From Nocardioidaceae bacterium (lineage in GTDB: Bacteria; Actinomycetota; Actinomycetes; Propionibacteriales; Nocardioidaceae), in NCBI GenBank assembly GCA_025934895.1, contig JAICWH010000010.1, forward strand, positions 1-41,765: a stretch of DNA of 41,765 bases, read 5' to 3'. The notes beneath the pieces were generated by a model that worked only from the letters and a program-made list of their open reading frames with translations, made no database searches and was not told the origin of the DNA. The translations under genes were made by a program, and so were the position numbers. Position 1 is the stretch's first letter, and each line of letters begins with the position of its first letter. Of this stretch, positions 35,091 through 41,765 are shown piece after piece.

Positions 35091-36932
35091 ATGTCTGCAC
35101 CCAGCGCCAGTGACACGGGCGCCCCGAACACAGGCGTCATCGACGACCGCGCGCCGAGCGTGGGGCACCAGTTCTTCGACCGGGTCCGCACCAGTCCTGA
35201 CCGAGAGGCCTACCGCTACCCGGTGGGTGAGCGCTGGGAGTCCCAGACCTGGGCGGAGACGGGCGCGCAGGTCACCCGGGTCGCGGCAGGACTGGTGGCG
35301 CTGGGCCTGGAGCCCGAGCAGCGGGTGGGCATCGCGGCGGCCACCCGGCTGGAGTGGATCATCGCCGACCTGGGGGTGCTGTCCGCCGGAGCGGCCACCA
35401 CCACGATCTACCCCTCGACGAACCCGGACGACGTCGGATTCATCCTCGCCGACTCCCAGTGCCGGGTGGTCTTCGCCGAGAACGATGCGCAGATCGACAA
35501 GATCGCCGCGCACCGCACCGAGCTGCCGCACCTGGTCAAGGTGGTGACCTTCGACGGCACCCCGGACGGCGAGTGGGTGATCGGGATGGCGGACCTGCAC
35601 CAGCTCGGCGAGGAGCTGCTCGTGACCAGCCCCGACGTGGTGCAGCACCGCCTCGACGCCACCCGTCCCGACTCGCTGGCGACCCTGATCTACACCTCCG
35701 GCACCACCGGCCGTCCCAAGGGCGTGCGGCTGCGGCACTCCTCGTGGACCTACGAGGGGGCGGCGATCCAGGCGCTGGACATCCTGGACGAGACCGACCT
35801 GCAGCTCCTGTGGCTGCCGATGGCGCACTCCTTCGGCAAGGTGCTGCTGAGCGCCCAGCTGGCCTGCGGCTTCCCGACGGCGGTGGACGGCCGGGTGGAC
35901 AAGATCATCGACAACCTGGCGGTCGTACGCCCGACGTTCATGGGGGCCGCGCCGCGGATCTTCGAGAAGGCCTACTCGCGGATCATGACCACGCAATCCT
36001 CCCGGGGTGGTGTCAAGGAACGACTGTTCAAGCAGGCGTTCCGGGTGGGGCTGCGCGTCGACCGGCTGCGGCGCGAGGGAAAACGGGTGCCGTTCCTGCT
36101 GGCGCGGCAGCACCAGTTGTTCGACAGGCTGGTGTTCGCCCAGGTGCGGATCCGCTTCGGCGGCCGGGTGCGGTTCTTCATCTCCGGGGCCGCCGCCCTC
36201 AACCAGGAGATCGCCGAGTGGTTCCACGCCGCGGGCATCGTGATCCTCGAGGGCTACGGCCTGACCGAGTCCTCGGCGGGCTCGGCGGTCAACCACCCCG
36301 ACGACTACCGGTTCGGCAGCGTGGGCCTGGCCCTTCCTGGCACCGAGATGCGGGTGGCCGAGGACGGCGAGCTGATGATCCACGGCCCCGGGGTGATGGA
36401 GGGCTACCAGAACCAGCCCGAGCAGACCGCCGAGGCGCTGACCGAGGACGGCTGGCTGCACACCGGGGACATCGCCGCGATCGACGAGCACGGGTTCGTG
36501 CGGATCACCGACCGCAAGAAGGACCTGTTCAAGACCTCGGGCGGGAAGTACATCGCGCCCTCGGCGATCGAGTCGCAGTTCAAGGCGATCTGCCCCTACG
36601 TGAGCCAGTTCCTGGTGCACGGCAGCGAACGCAACTTCGTGGTGGCGGTGATCACCTTGGACCCCGAGGCGATGGCGTCCTGGGCGGACGAGAACGGCAT
36701 GGGCGACCGGACCTACGCGGAGGTGGTCGGTTCCCGGCAGGTCGAAGACCTGGTCGCCGGCTACGTGGCGACCCTCAACCAGCGGCTGAACCGGTGGGAG
36801 ACCATCAAGAAGTGGATCCTGCTCGACCACGACCTGACCGTCGAGTCCGGTGAGCTGACGCCGTCGATGAAGGTCAAGCGCACGGTGGTGGAGACCAACT
36901 ACCGGGACCAGATCTCCCGCCTGTATGCCTAG
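35091..36932 (+). CDS. Long-chain fatty acid-CoA ligase (AMP-binding)
   Basis: 613 residues, ANL superfamily. Fatty acid + ATP + CoA to acyl-CoA. Motifs: LIYTSGTTGRPKGVRL (AMP-binding P-loop), GYGLTESSAG, TGDIAAIDEHGFVRITDRKKDLFKTSGGKYIAPS (A8/hinge region), and the catalytic lysine near the C-terminus in LTPSMKVKR. The ATG at 35091 follows GGAGGACCAGGAG; the open frame reaches 35022 but is leader. TAGCCT (35007) is a likely -10 box about 80 nt upstream. Confidence 0.93.
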   Translation: MSAPSASDTGAPNTGVIDDRAPSVGHQFFDRVRTSPDREAYRYPVGERWESQTWAETGAQVTRVAAGLVALGLEPEQRVGIAAATRLEWIIADLGVLSAGAATTTIYPSTNPDDVGFILADSQCRVVFAENDAQIDKIAAHRTELPHLVKVVTFDGTPDGEWVIGMADLHQLGEELLVTSPDVVQHRLDATRPDSLATLIYTSGTTGRPKGVRLRHSSWTYEGAAIQALDILDETDLQLLWLPMAHSFGKVLLSAQLACGFPTAVDGRVDKIIDNLAVVRPTFMGAAPRIFEKAYSRIMTTQSSRGGVKERLFKQAFRVGLRVDRLRREGKRVPFLLARQHQLFDRLVFAQVRIRFGGRVRFFISGAAALNQEIAEWFHAAGIVILEGYGLTESSAGSAVNHPDDYRFGSVGLALPGTEMRVAEDGELMIHGPGVMEGYQNQPEQTAEALTEDGWLHTGDIAAIDEHGFVRITDRKKDLFKTSGGKYIAPSAIESQFKAICPYVSQFLVHGSERNFVVAVITLDPEAMASWADENGMGDRTYAEVVGSRQVEDLVAGYVATLNQRLNRWETIKKWILLDHDLTVESGELTPSMKVKRTVVETNYRDQISRLYA

Positions 36933-36948
36933 CCTGCGTCGCGCAGGC
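36932..36948 (+). terminator. Terminator after the acyl-CoA ligase
   Basis: GCCTGCG, loop TCG, CGCAGGC (36942-36948); a perfect 7-bp stem beginning at the stop codon. Confidence 0.55.
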
Positions 36949-37008
36949 GGCGTCGTCTGCGGTTCGGCCGCGCTCAACGGGACGCCTGGGCGAGGCCGGG
37001 GTGCGTGA

Positions 37009-37014
37009 CAGGAT
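37009..37014 (+). promoter_or_regulatory. -10-like box for hemW
   Basis: CAGGAT, 6 nt, ATG at 37021. Confidence 0.4.
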
Positions 37015-37020
37015 GGTCTG

Positions 37021-38250
37021 ATGCCCAGCACGCTGCCCGAGGGTGAGCCCGCGCCCGCAGACGGGTCGCTGCCGGAGGCGGCGCTCGAGCGGGTCGGAAC
37101 CCGGCCGTTCGGGTTCTACGTGCACGTGCCGTTCTGCACGGTGCGCTGCGGGTACTGCGACTTCAACACCTACACCGCGAGCGACCTCGGCGGTGCCGTG
37201 GCCGGCGCCTCCCGGTCGACGTACGCCGACGTGGCGGTCGCCGAGATCCGGCAGGCCAGGAAGGTCCTGGGCGACGTGGACGTGCCGGTGCAGACGGTCT
37301 TCTTCGGGGGAGGTACGCCGACCCTGCTGGCGCCCGCGGACCTGGCCCGGATCGTCGCGGTGGTCGACGACGAGTTCGGTCTCGTCGAGGGGGCGGAGGT
37401 GACCACCGAGTCCAACCCTGACAGTGTCGACGCCGCCGCGCTGGCCGGGCTCCGTGAGGGCGGCCTGAACCGAGTGTCATTCGGGATGCAGTCCTCGGTG
37501 CCGCACGTGCTCCGGGTCCTGGACCGTACCCACGACCCCGACCGGGTGCCGCTGGTGGTGCGCTGGGCCCGGGAGGCCGGCTTCGACCAGGTCAGCGTCG
37601 ACCTGATCTACGGCACCGCAGGAGAGTCGATGACCGACTGGTCCGACTCGCTGGCCTCCGCGCTGGCGTGTCAGCCCGACCACCTCTCGGCGTACGCGCT
37701 GATCGTGGAGGAGGGCACCGCGCTGGCCCGGCAGGTCCGCCGCGGGGAGGTCGCGATGACCGACGACGACGACCTGGCCGACAAGTACCTCGCCGCCGAC
37801 GAGGCCCTGAAGGCCGCCGGGATGGGCTGGTACGAGGTCTCCAACTGGGCGCGTGCGCCCGAGGCGGCCTGTCGCCACAACCTGCTCTACTGGACCGGCG
37901 GAGACTGGTGGGGCGTCGGACCTGGCGCCCACTCGCACGTCTCCGGGGTCCGCTGGTGGAACGTCAAGCACCCGACGGCGTACGCGGGGCGTGTCGGCCG
38001 AGGGCTCTCGCCGGCCCACGGGCGGGAGCTGCTTCACCAGGAGGACCGGCGGGTGGAACGCGTGCTGCTCGAGACCCGGCTGCATCAGGGGCTGCCGGTC
38101 GACGTCCTCGACCCCGTCGGACGTGCCGCCCTGCCCTCGCTGGTGGACCGCGGCCTCGTCGGCGCGGGGGCGCTCGAGCGCGGACGGGTGGTGCTCACCA
38201 CCCACGGCCGGCTGCTGGCCGACGCAGTGGTGCGAGACCTGCTGGGCTGA
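37021..38250 (+). CDS. hemW: Radical SAM protein HemW (coproporphyrinogen III oxidase-like)
   Basis: 409 residues. Radical SAM cluster motif C39-x3-C43-x2-C46 (FCTVRCGYCDFNT), GGGTPTLL and the GSDRGN-like FGMQSSVPHVLRV, YDLIYG-like DLIYGTAGESM. HemW binds heme and is thought to serve as a heme chaperone rather than the HemN oxidase. The upstream leader is short; the -10 box places the transcript start at the ATG. Convergent with the DUF3097 gene. Confidence 0.93.
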   Translation: MPSTLPEGEPAPADGSLPEAALERVGTRPFGFYVHVPFCTVRCGYCDFNTYTASDLGGAVAGASRSTYADVAVAEIRQARKVLGDVDVPVQTVFFGGGTPTLLAPADLARIVAVVDDEFGLVEGAEVTTESNPDSVDAAALAGLREGGLNRVSFGMQSSVPHVLRVLDRTHDPDRVPLVVRWAREAGFDQVSVDLIYGTAGESMTDWSDSLASALACQPDHLSAYALIVEEGTALARQVRRGEVAMTDDDDLADKYLAADEALKAAGMGWYEVSNWARAPEAACRHNLLYWTGGDWWGVGPGAHSHVSGVRWWNVKHPTAYAGRVGRGLSPAHGRELLHQEDRRVERVLLETRLHQGLPVDVLDPVGRAALPSLVDRGLVGAGALERGRVVLTTHGRLLADAVVRDLLG

Positions 38251-38259
38251 GCCGGTGAT

Positions 38260-38277
38260 GTCTGGTCTCCAGCAGAC
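38260..38277. terminator. Weak hairpin between hemW and DUF3097
   Basis: GTCTG (38260-38264) and CAGAC (38273-38277), with inner CTGG/CCAG pairing possible. Short; low confidence. Confidence 0.3.
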
Positions 38278-38300
38278 CTCGCACGGTTCGGCTCCAGCCG

Positions 38301-39173
38301 TCAGGCGACGTCGGGTCCGGTCACGAAGTCGATCAGCTCCTCGACCCGACCGAGCAGGGCGGGCTCGAGATCGGCGTAGCTCCGGACCCCGCCCAGGATA
38401 TGCCTCCAGGCTCGGGCGATGTCGGCCTGCTCCCGGTGCGGCCAACCCAGTGACTGGCACACGCCCCTCTTCCAGTCGGTGCCGCGCGGGACCGTCGGCC
38501 AGGCCTCGAGTCGGAGACGGCCCGGCTTCACGGCCTGCCAGATGTCGATGAAGGGGTGACCCACGACGAGCACGTGCCTCCCCACCGGGCTCCTGGCCAC
38601 CGACGAGGCGATCCGGCTCTCCTTGGAACCGGGCACCAGGTGGTCCACCAGGACCCCCACTCGGCGCTCCGGTCCGGGCCGGAAGTCGCGCAGGTGCTCA
38701 GGCAGGTCGTCGACGCCCTCGAGGTACTCCACGACCACGCCCTCGACCCGCAGGTCGTCACCCCAGACCTTCTCCACCAGCTCCGCGTCATGCCGTCCCT
38801 CGACGAAGATCCGGCTGGCGCGGGCGACCCGGGCGGTGGTGCCGGGAACCGCTACGGACCCCGATGCGGTCCGCGTCTTCGGGGCCGGGCCGCCGCGTGC
38901 GGGCGGCGCCAGGACGACGGGTGCTCCCTCGAGCAGGAAGCCGGGCCCGAGCGGGAAGGTGCGTCGCCGTCCGCGCCGGTCCTCCAAGGTGACGGTCCCG
39001 AGGTCGCGTTCGACGGCGACGATCTCGCCGCACCAGTCGCTCGTCACCTCCTCGACGACGAGGCCGCGGTCCGCCTCGATCTCCACCGCGCGGCCTCGTC
39101 GGGGAGCCCGCCAGTCGGTGTTCAGGACGTCCGAGCCGTATCTGTCGCGCGGGACGTGAGGCGTGTCAGGCAT
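38301..39173 (-). CDS. DUF3097 protein with TOPRIM-like region
   Basis: 290 residues, matching the actinobacterial DUF3097 family (function unknown). N-terminal beta-rich part (about 28-95, EIEADRGLVVEEVTSDWCGEIVAVERDLGTVTLEDRRGRR). Residues 121-135 (RIFVEGRHDAELVEK, E125) look like the first TOPRIM motif of RNase M5, and residues 171-183 (RVGVLVDHLVPGS, D177) resemble RNase M5's TDPDFPG region, though the second aspartate of DxD is Leu here. Acid residues could give a metal site, or the domain may be non-catalytic. ATG at 39173. Convergent with hemW, divergent from padR. Confidence 0.75.
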   Translation of the reverse strand: MPDTPHVPRDRYGSDVLNTDWRAPRRGRAVEIEADRGLVVEEVTSDWCGEIVAVERDLGTVTLEDRRGRRRTFPLGPGFLLEGAPVVLAPPARGGPAPKTRTASGSVAVPGTTARVARASRIFVEGRHDAELVEKVWGDDLRVEGVVVEYLEGVDDLPEHLRDFRPGPERRVGVLVDHLVPGSKESRIASSVARSPVGRHVLVVGHPFIDIWQAVKPGRLRLEAWPTVPRGTDWKRGVCQSLGWPHREQADIARAWRHILGGVRSYADLEPALLGRVEELIDFVTGPDVA

Positions 39174-39241
39174 CCCCGAACCGTAGGCGCGGCCGTCGTA
39201 CGAGCGCCGAGCGGCACGCGGGGTCCGGGCTTGATTTCTCC

Positions 39242-39281
39242 TTGGCTGAAAGCGTGGGGCGATATATCGTCGGACTATCGC
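39242..39281 (+). promoter_or_regulatory. padR promoter and operator
   Basis: TTGGCT (39242-39247), 17 bp, TATCGT (39265-39270). Overlapping dyads: CGATATATCG (39260-39269, perfect palindrome) and GCGATA-N11-TATCGC (39259-39264 with 39276-39281). Fits autorepression by a PadR dimer. Confidence 0.55.
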
Positions 39282-39305
39282 AGAACAGTCGCAAGGAGGA
39301 ACCCC

Positions 39306-39959
39306 ATGAGTGAGAACAGTCCGTGGGACCAACCCTGGAGCAGCCGCCGGCACGGCGGCCGGCCGGGCGGCCGCGGTGGCCCGCGTGGGCCCTGGTCCGG
39401 AGGTCCGCCCCCGTGGGTGCAGGGCCTCATCGACATGGCCCAGAGCGGCACCCAACCCGACTTCGGGCAGGGCAGGTTCGGGCACCGGGGACCGAAGGTA
39501 CGGCGCGGTGACGTCCGGTCCGCCATCCTCGACGTGCTGGCGGTCGAGCCGATGAACGGCTACCAGATCATCCAGCAGATCGCCGAGCGCAGTGGCGGCG
39601 CCTGGAAGCCGAGCCCCGGATCGGTCTACCCGACCGTCCAGCAGCTCGAGGACGAGGGCCTCGTCGAGGGCACCGACGGCGCCGGGCGCCGGCTCCTGCA
39701 GCTCACCGAGGAGGGCCGCGCCTACGTGGAGGCTCACCCGGAGGAGCTGGCCGCCACCTGGCAGCCGTTCGAGCAGCCCGACGCCGACCACGCGCCGGGC
39801 GACCTGAAGCCGGTCATCGGCCAGGTGATGGGCGCCGTGTGGCAGGTCATCGTCTCCGGCAGCCGGCAACAGCATGCCGAGGCCGCCGAGATCCTCGGCG
39901 AGACCCGGCGCAAGCTCTACGGCATCCTCGCCGAAGGAGACGAGGGCGAGTCGTCATGA
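39306..39959 (+). CDS. PadR family transcriptional regulator
   Basis: 217 residues. Disordered Gly/Arg/Pro-rich N-terminus (1-62), then a winged-helix PadR domain (about 65-140; AILDVLAVEPMNGYQIIQQIAERS, KPSPGSVYPTVQQLEDEGLVEG, LQLTEEGRAYVE), then a C-terminal helical region for dimerisation. AAGGAGG precedes the ATG. A-T-rich palindromes overlap the promoter. Its stop overlaps the following DUF1707 gene by 4 nt, so that product is likely made in concert and may be the regulated function. Confidence 0.92.
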   Translation: MSENSPWDQPWSSRRHGGRPGGRGGPRGPWSGGPPPWVQGLIDMAQSGTQPDFGQGRFGHRGPKVRRGDVRSAILDVLAVEPMNGYQIIQQIAERSGGAWKPSPGSVYPTVQQLEDEGLVEGTDGAGRRLLQLTEEGRAYVEAHPEELAATWQPFEQPDADHAPGDLKPVIGQVMGAVWQVIVSGSRQQHAEAAEILGETRRKLYGILAEGDEGESS

Positions 39960-40387
39960 GCACGGCGTACCCAGGTGCGCCAGGTCCCGAGCCGCGGATC
40001 GGCGACAGCGAGCGTGAGGCTGCGGTCAAGGCGCTCGGGGAGCACTACGCGGCCGGTCGGCTCACCAAGGAGGAGTTCGACGAGCGCGCGGACGCGGCCT
40101 GGGCCGCCCGCACCCGCTCGGGTCTGTGGCCGCTGTTCAGGGACCTGCCACACCCGGCGGCCCCGCCCCCCGAACGGCCGCCGGCTCCTCCGCGGGTGTT
40201 CGGCCCGGGCCGGGCGCGGCCGGAGTGGGGCGTGGTCGCCCGGCTGCTTCCGCTGCTCATCATCGTCGCCGTCCTGATGGCCCTGACGCACCTGCCCGTT
40301 CTGCTGCTGCTGCTGGTCTGGGTGTTCTGGGCCAAGACGCACGGCGTGCGGAGTCGCCGGCGCGGGCGGCCGCACGACCGCAGGTAG
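39956..40387 (+). CDS. DUF1707 (SHOCT-like) membrane protein
   Basis: 143 residues. N-terminal DUF1707 domain (about 20-70: RIGDSEREAAVKALGEHYAAGRLTKEEFDERADAAWAARTRSGLWPLFRDLP), a Pro-rich linker, and two membrane helices (VVARLLPLLIIVAVLMALTH and LPVLLLLLVWVFWAKTH). Actinobacterial DUF1707 proteins often pair with PadR-type or sigma/anti-sigma regulators; the function is unknown. ATG overlaps the padR stop (ATGA). Confidence 0.88.
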   Translation: MSTAYPGAPGPEPRIGDSEREAAVKALGEHYAAGRLTKEEFDERADAAWAARTRSGLWPLFRDLPHPAAPPPERPPAPPRVFGPGRARPEWGVVARLLPLLIIVAVLMALTHLPVLLLLLVWVFWAKTHGVRSRRRGRPHDRR

Positions 40388-40458
40388 CGATGCTTGGGGG
40401 GTGCGCCGGGGTGCGCCGGCGGTCGTCCCCGGACCCGGCACGTGGCTGGGCAGCACAC

Positions 40459-41340
40459 CTAGATCAGCGGCAGCGTCTTCGAGGTCCGCGGCAGGTGCTC
40501 GTACCCCCGGCGTACGGCGTTCGCCAGCTCGTCGGCGGGGTAGGGCCACTGCGCCTGGGCCAGCGCGTCCCGCGCCGCTACGCCGCGGGAGGCGAGGTCC
40601 CGGATCGTCTCGGCGACGACCCCGATCGCGCTGCGCTGCTCCTCGACGAAGTCCTTGCCGACGGGCAGGCCGTGGCCGGGGACGACGACACTGTGCGCGG
40701 TGAGCAGACCGATCAGTAGGTCGAGCGTCCCAGGCCACTCCATCGGGTAGCAGTCCGTTCCGTAGCCGGGCACCCCGTGCCGCACCGTCGACTCCTCGAC
40801 CAGGTCGCCGGCGAACAGCAGGTCCGCGTCGCCGACCCGCAGGACCGCGTCCCCGCCGGTGTGCCCGCGGCCGGGGTGGATCATCTCCACGAGCCGGTCC
40901 CCCAGGTCCACGGCCTTGGCCGAGGAGAACGTCTCGGTCGGGAGCAGGATCCGGGTCGCGGCGATGTCGGAGAGGTGTGGGTCGGTGTCGTCACCGGCGG
41001 CGTCGCGCTGCAGCGCCGGGCCGGTCTGCGCGAGCCCCGCGGCCGCGTCCTCGTGGGCATGGATCGGTGGCCCGTCGTACCGCTCGGCGAAGACCACGTT
41101 GCCGAAGGTGTGGTCGAAGTGCTCGTGGGTGTTGAGGACCTCGACCACCTCACCGACGCCGAGCGACTCGACCAGACCGACGACCCGACGGGCCTCCACC
41201 TCGGACGCCTGGGTGTCGACGACGAGCAGCCCGCGGTCGCCGCCGACCAGCCCCACGTTGACGTCGAGGAACTCGAAGCGCGCGACCCAGCAGCGGTCGG
41301 CGATCTCCACGAAGCCGGTGTCGTGCGCGATGTCGGCCAT
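40459..41340 (-). CDS. MBL-fold metallo-hydrolase
   Basis: 293 residues, metallo-beta-lactamase fold. Zn ligands H72-x-H74-x-D76-H77 ([12 protein letters not shown]), a further His in [13 protein letters not shown] at [10 protein letters not shown] and HG in VVVPGHGLP. General hydrolase; substrate not predictable, could be a beta-lactamase-related or lactonase-like enzyme. Start at ATG 41340, preceded by a minus-strand TAGGCT 6 nt upstream that is fused head to head with the hrcA -10 box, so the two genes share a regulatory region. Confidence 0.85.
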   Translation of the reverse strand: MADIAHDTGFVEIADRCWVARFEFLDVNVGLVGGDRGLLVVDTQASEVEARRVVGLVESLGVGEVVEVLNTHEHFDHTFGNVVFAERYDGPPIHAHEDAAAGLAQTGPALQRDAAGDDTDPHLSDIAATRILLPTETFSSAKAVDLGDRLVEMIHPGRGHTGGDAVLRVGDADLLFAGDLVEESTVRHGVPGYGTDCYPMEWPGTLDLLIGLLTAHSVVVPGHGLPVGKDFVEEQRSAIGVVAETIRDLASRGVAARDALAQAQWPYPADELANAVRRGYEHLPRTSKTLPLI

Positions 41341-41346
41341 GAGGGG

Positions 41347-41352
41347 AGCCTA
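41347..41352 (-). promoter_or_regulatory. -10 box of leaderless MBL gene (minus strand)
   Basis: TAGGCT on the minus strand (AGCCTA on plus), 6 nt from the MBL ATG. Confidence 0.55.
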
Positions 41353-41353
41353 G

Positions 41354-41359
41354 TAGGCT
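41354..41359 (+). promoter_or_regulatory. -10 box of hrcA
   Basis: TAGGCT, separated by one G from the divergent -10 box, so the two form the palindrome AGCCTA-G-TAGGCT. Confidence 0.55.
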
Positions 41360-41385
41360 TGGCACTCGGGATGAGTGAGTGCCAG
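41359..41385 (+). promoter_or_regulatory. CIRCE-type HrcA operator
   Basis: TTGGCACTC (41359-41367), 9-bp spacer, GAGTGCCAG (41377-41385). Compared with the CIRCE consensus TTAGCACTC-N9-GAGTGCTAA, each arm has one or two changes, and the 9-bp spacing is exact. It covers the transcription start of hrcA, giving negative autoregulation, and may also act on the MBL gene. Confidence 0.85.
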
Positions 41386-41421
41386 GGCGTGCAGGCCGAC
41401 GAGGACGAGGAGGCTGGATCG

Positions 41422-41765
41422 ATGGTCGAGGACCGCAAGCTGGCCGTGCTTCGGGCCATCGTCGAGGACTACGTGTCGACCCAGGAGCCGGTGGGGTCGA
41501 AGTCGCTGGTGGAACGACATCAGCTCGGCGTCTCCTCGGCCACGGTGCGCAACGACATGGCGGCCCTGGAGGAGGAGGGGTTCATCACCCAGCCGCACAC
41601 CAGTGCCGGGCGGATCCCCACCGACAAGGGCTACCGGCTCTTCGTGGACCGGCTCAGCCAGCTCAAGCCGCTCACGGTCGCGGAGCGACGGGCGATCGCG
41701 ACCCTGCTCGAGGGGGCCATCGACCTCGACGACGTCGTGCAGCGCAGCGTGCGGCTGCTCGCGCA
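41422..41765 (+). CDS. hrcA: Heat-inducible transcription repressor HrcA, 3' partial
   Basis: First 114 codons only; cut by the window edge. N-terminal winged helix ([63 protein letters not shown]) is characteristic. Represses chaperone genes through CIRCE. The ATG at 41422 follows GAGGAGG at 9 nt; an in-frame ATG at 41371 lies inside the operator and is less likely. dnaJ is usually next, beyond the window. Confidence 0.95.
   Translation, partial: MVEDRKLAVLRAIVEDYVSTQEPVGSKSLVERHQLGVSSATVRNDMAALEEEGFITQPHTSAGRIPTDKGYRLFVDRLSQLKPLTVAERRAIATLLEGAIDLDDVVQRSVRLLA

Noticed and set aside
40400-40419. GGTGCGCCGG direct duplication after the DUF1707 gene
   Set aside because: Two 10-bp copies in GC-rich DNA are expected by chance; no neighbouring feature supports a function.

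Overview
The window is a gene-dense, high-GC chromosomal segment of an actinobacterium. Gene order, DUF3097, a DUF1707 protein and a CIRCE-type operator at hrcA point to Propionibacteriales, most likely a Nocardioides-like organism; this placement is inference from protein style and synteny. I saw no phage, transposon, integron or CRISPR signal. Almost everything is core chromosome.

Layout. 1-6766: RNase E/G (5' end outside the window), rplU, rpmA, obgE, proB. 6977-9803: small unknown protein, proA, an AlkZ-like winged-helix protein. 9863-12348: CDP-alcohol phosphatidyltransferase, a 48-residue membrane peptide, nadD, rsfS and a histidine phosphatase. 12428-12503: tRNA-Ala(GGC), followed by about 400 bp of inverted, tandemly repeated non-coding DNA. 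13031-15959: a small helical protein, then on the minus strand a YflT-type stress protein and a galE-SDR operon. 16106-18743: a sodium:solute symporter, a small membrane partner and a MarR regulator. 18837-21474: leuS behind a probable leader-peptide attenuator. 21748-23342: an NAD(P)-binding reductase and degV. 23450-30120: comEA-comEC, a membrane Ser/Thr kinase on the minus strand, holA and rpsT. 30300-38250: phosphotransferase, lepA, an APH(6)-like kinase, MOSC protein, acyl-CoA synthetase, hemW. 38301-41765: DUF3097, padR-DUF1707, a metallo-beta-lactamase-fold protein, and the start of hrcA.

How the parts relate. The first cluster joins RNA decay, ribosome assembly (L21, L27, ObgE, RsfS, LepA, S20) and proline synthesis (ProB, ProA). 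comEA/comEC encode DNA-uptake parts. Several start codons lie 6-7 nt after a TANNNT -10 box, implying leaderless transcripts.

Most interesting signals: (1) a leaderless 11-codon leader peptide with two consecutive CTT leucine codons, followed by alternative hairpins and a U-tract terminator before leuS; (2) a divergent palindromic -10 pair fused to a CIRCE operator between the MBL gene and hrcA; (3) a degenerate TOPRIM/RNase M5-like signature in DUF3097; (4) an inverted pair of tandem arrays (32-bp period) after tRNA-Ala; (5) an AlkZ-like protein whose catalytic QxQ position reads H-S-T. No wholly new multi-gene system was seen; the leuS leader is the best candidate for an undescribed regulatory element.
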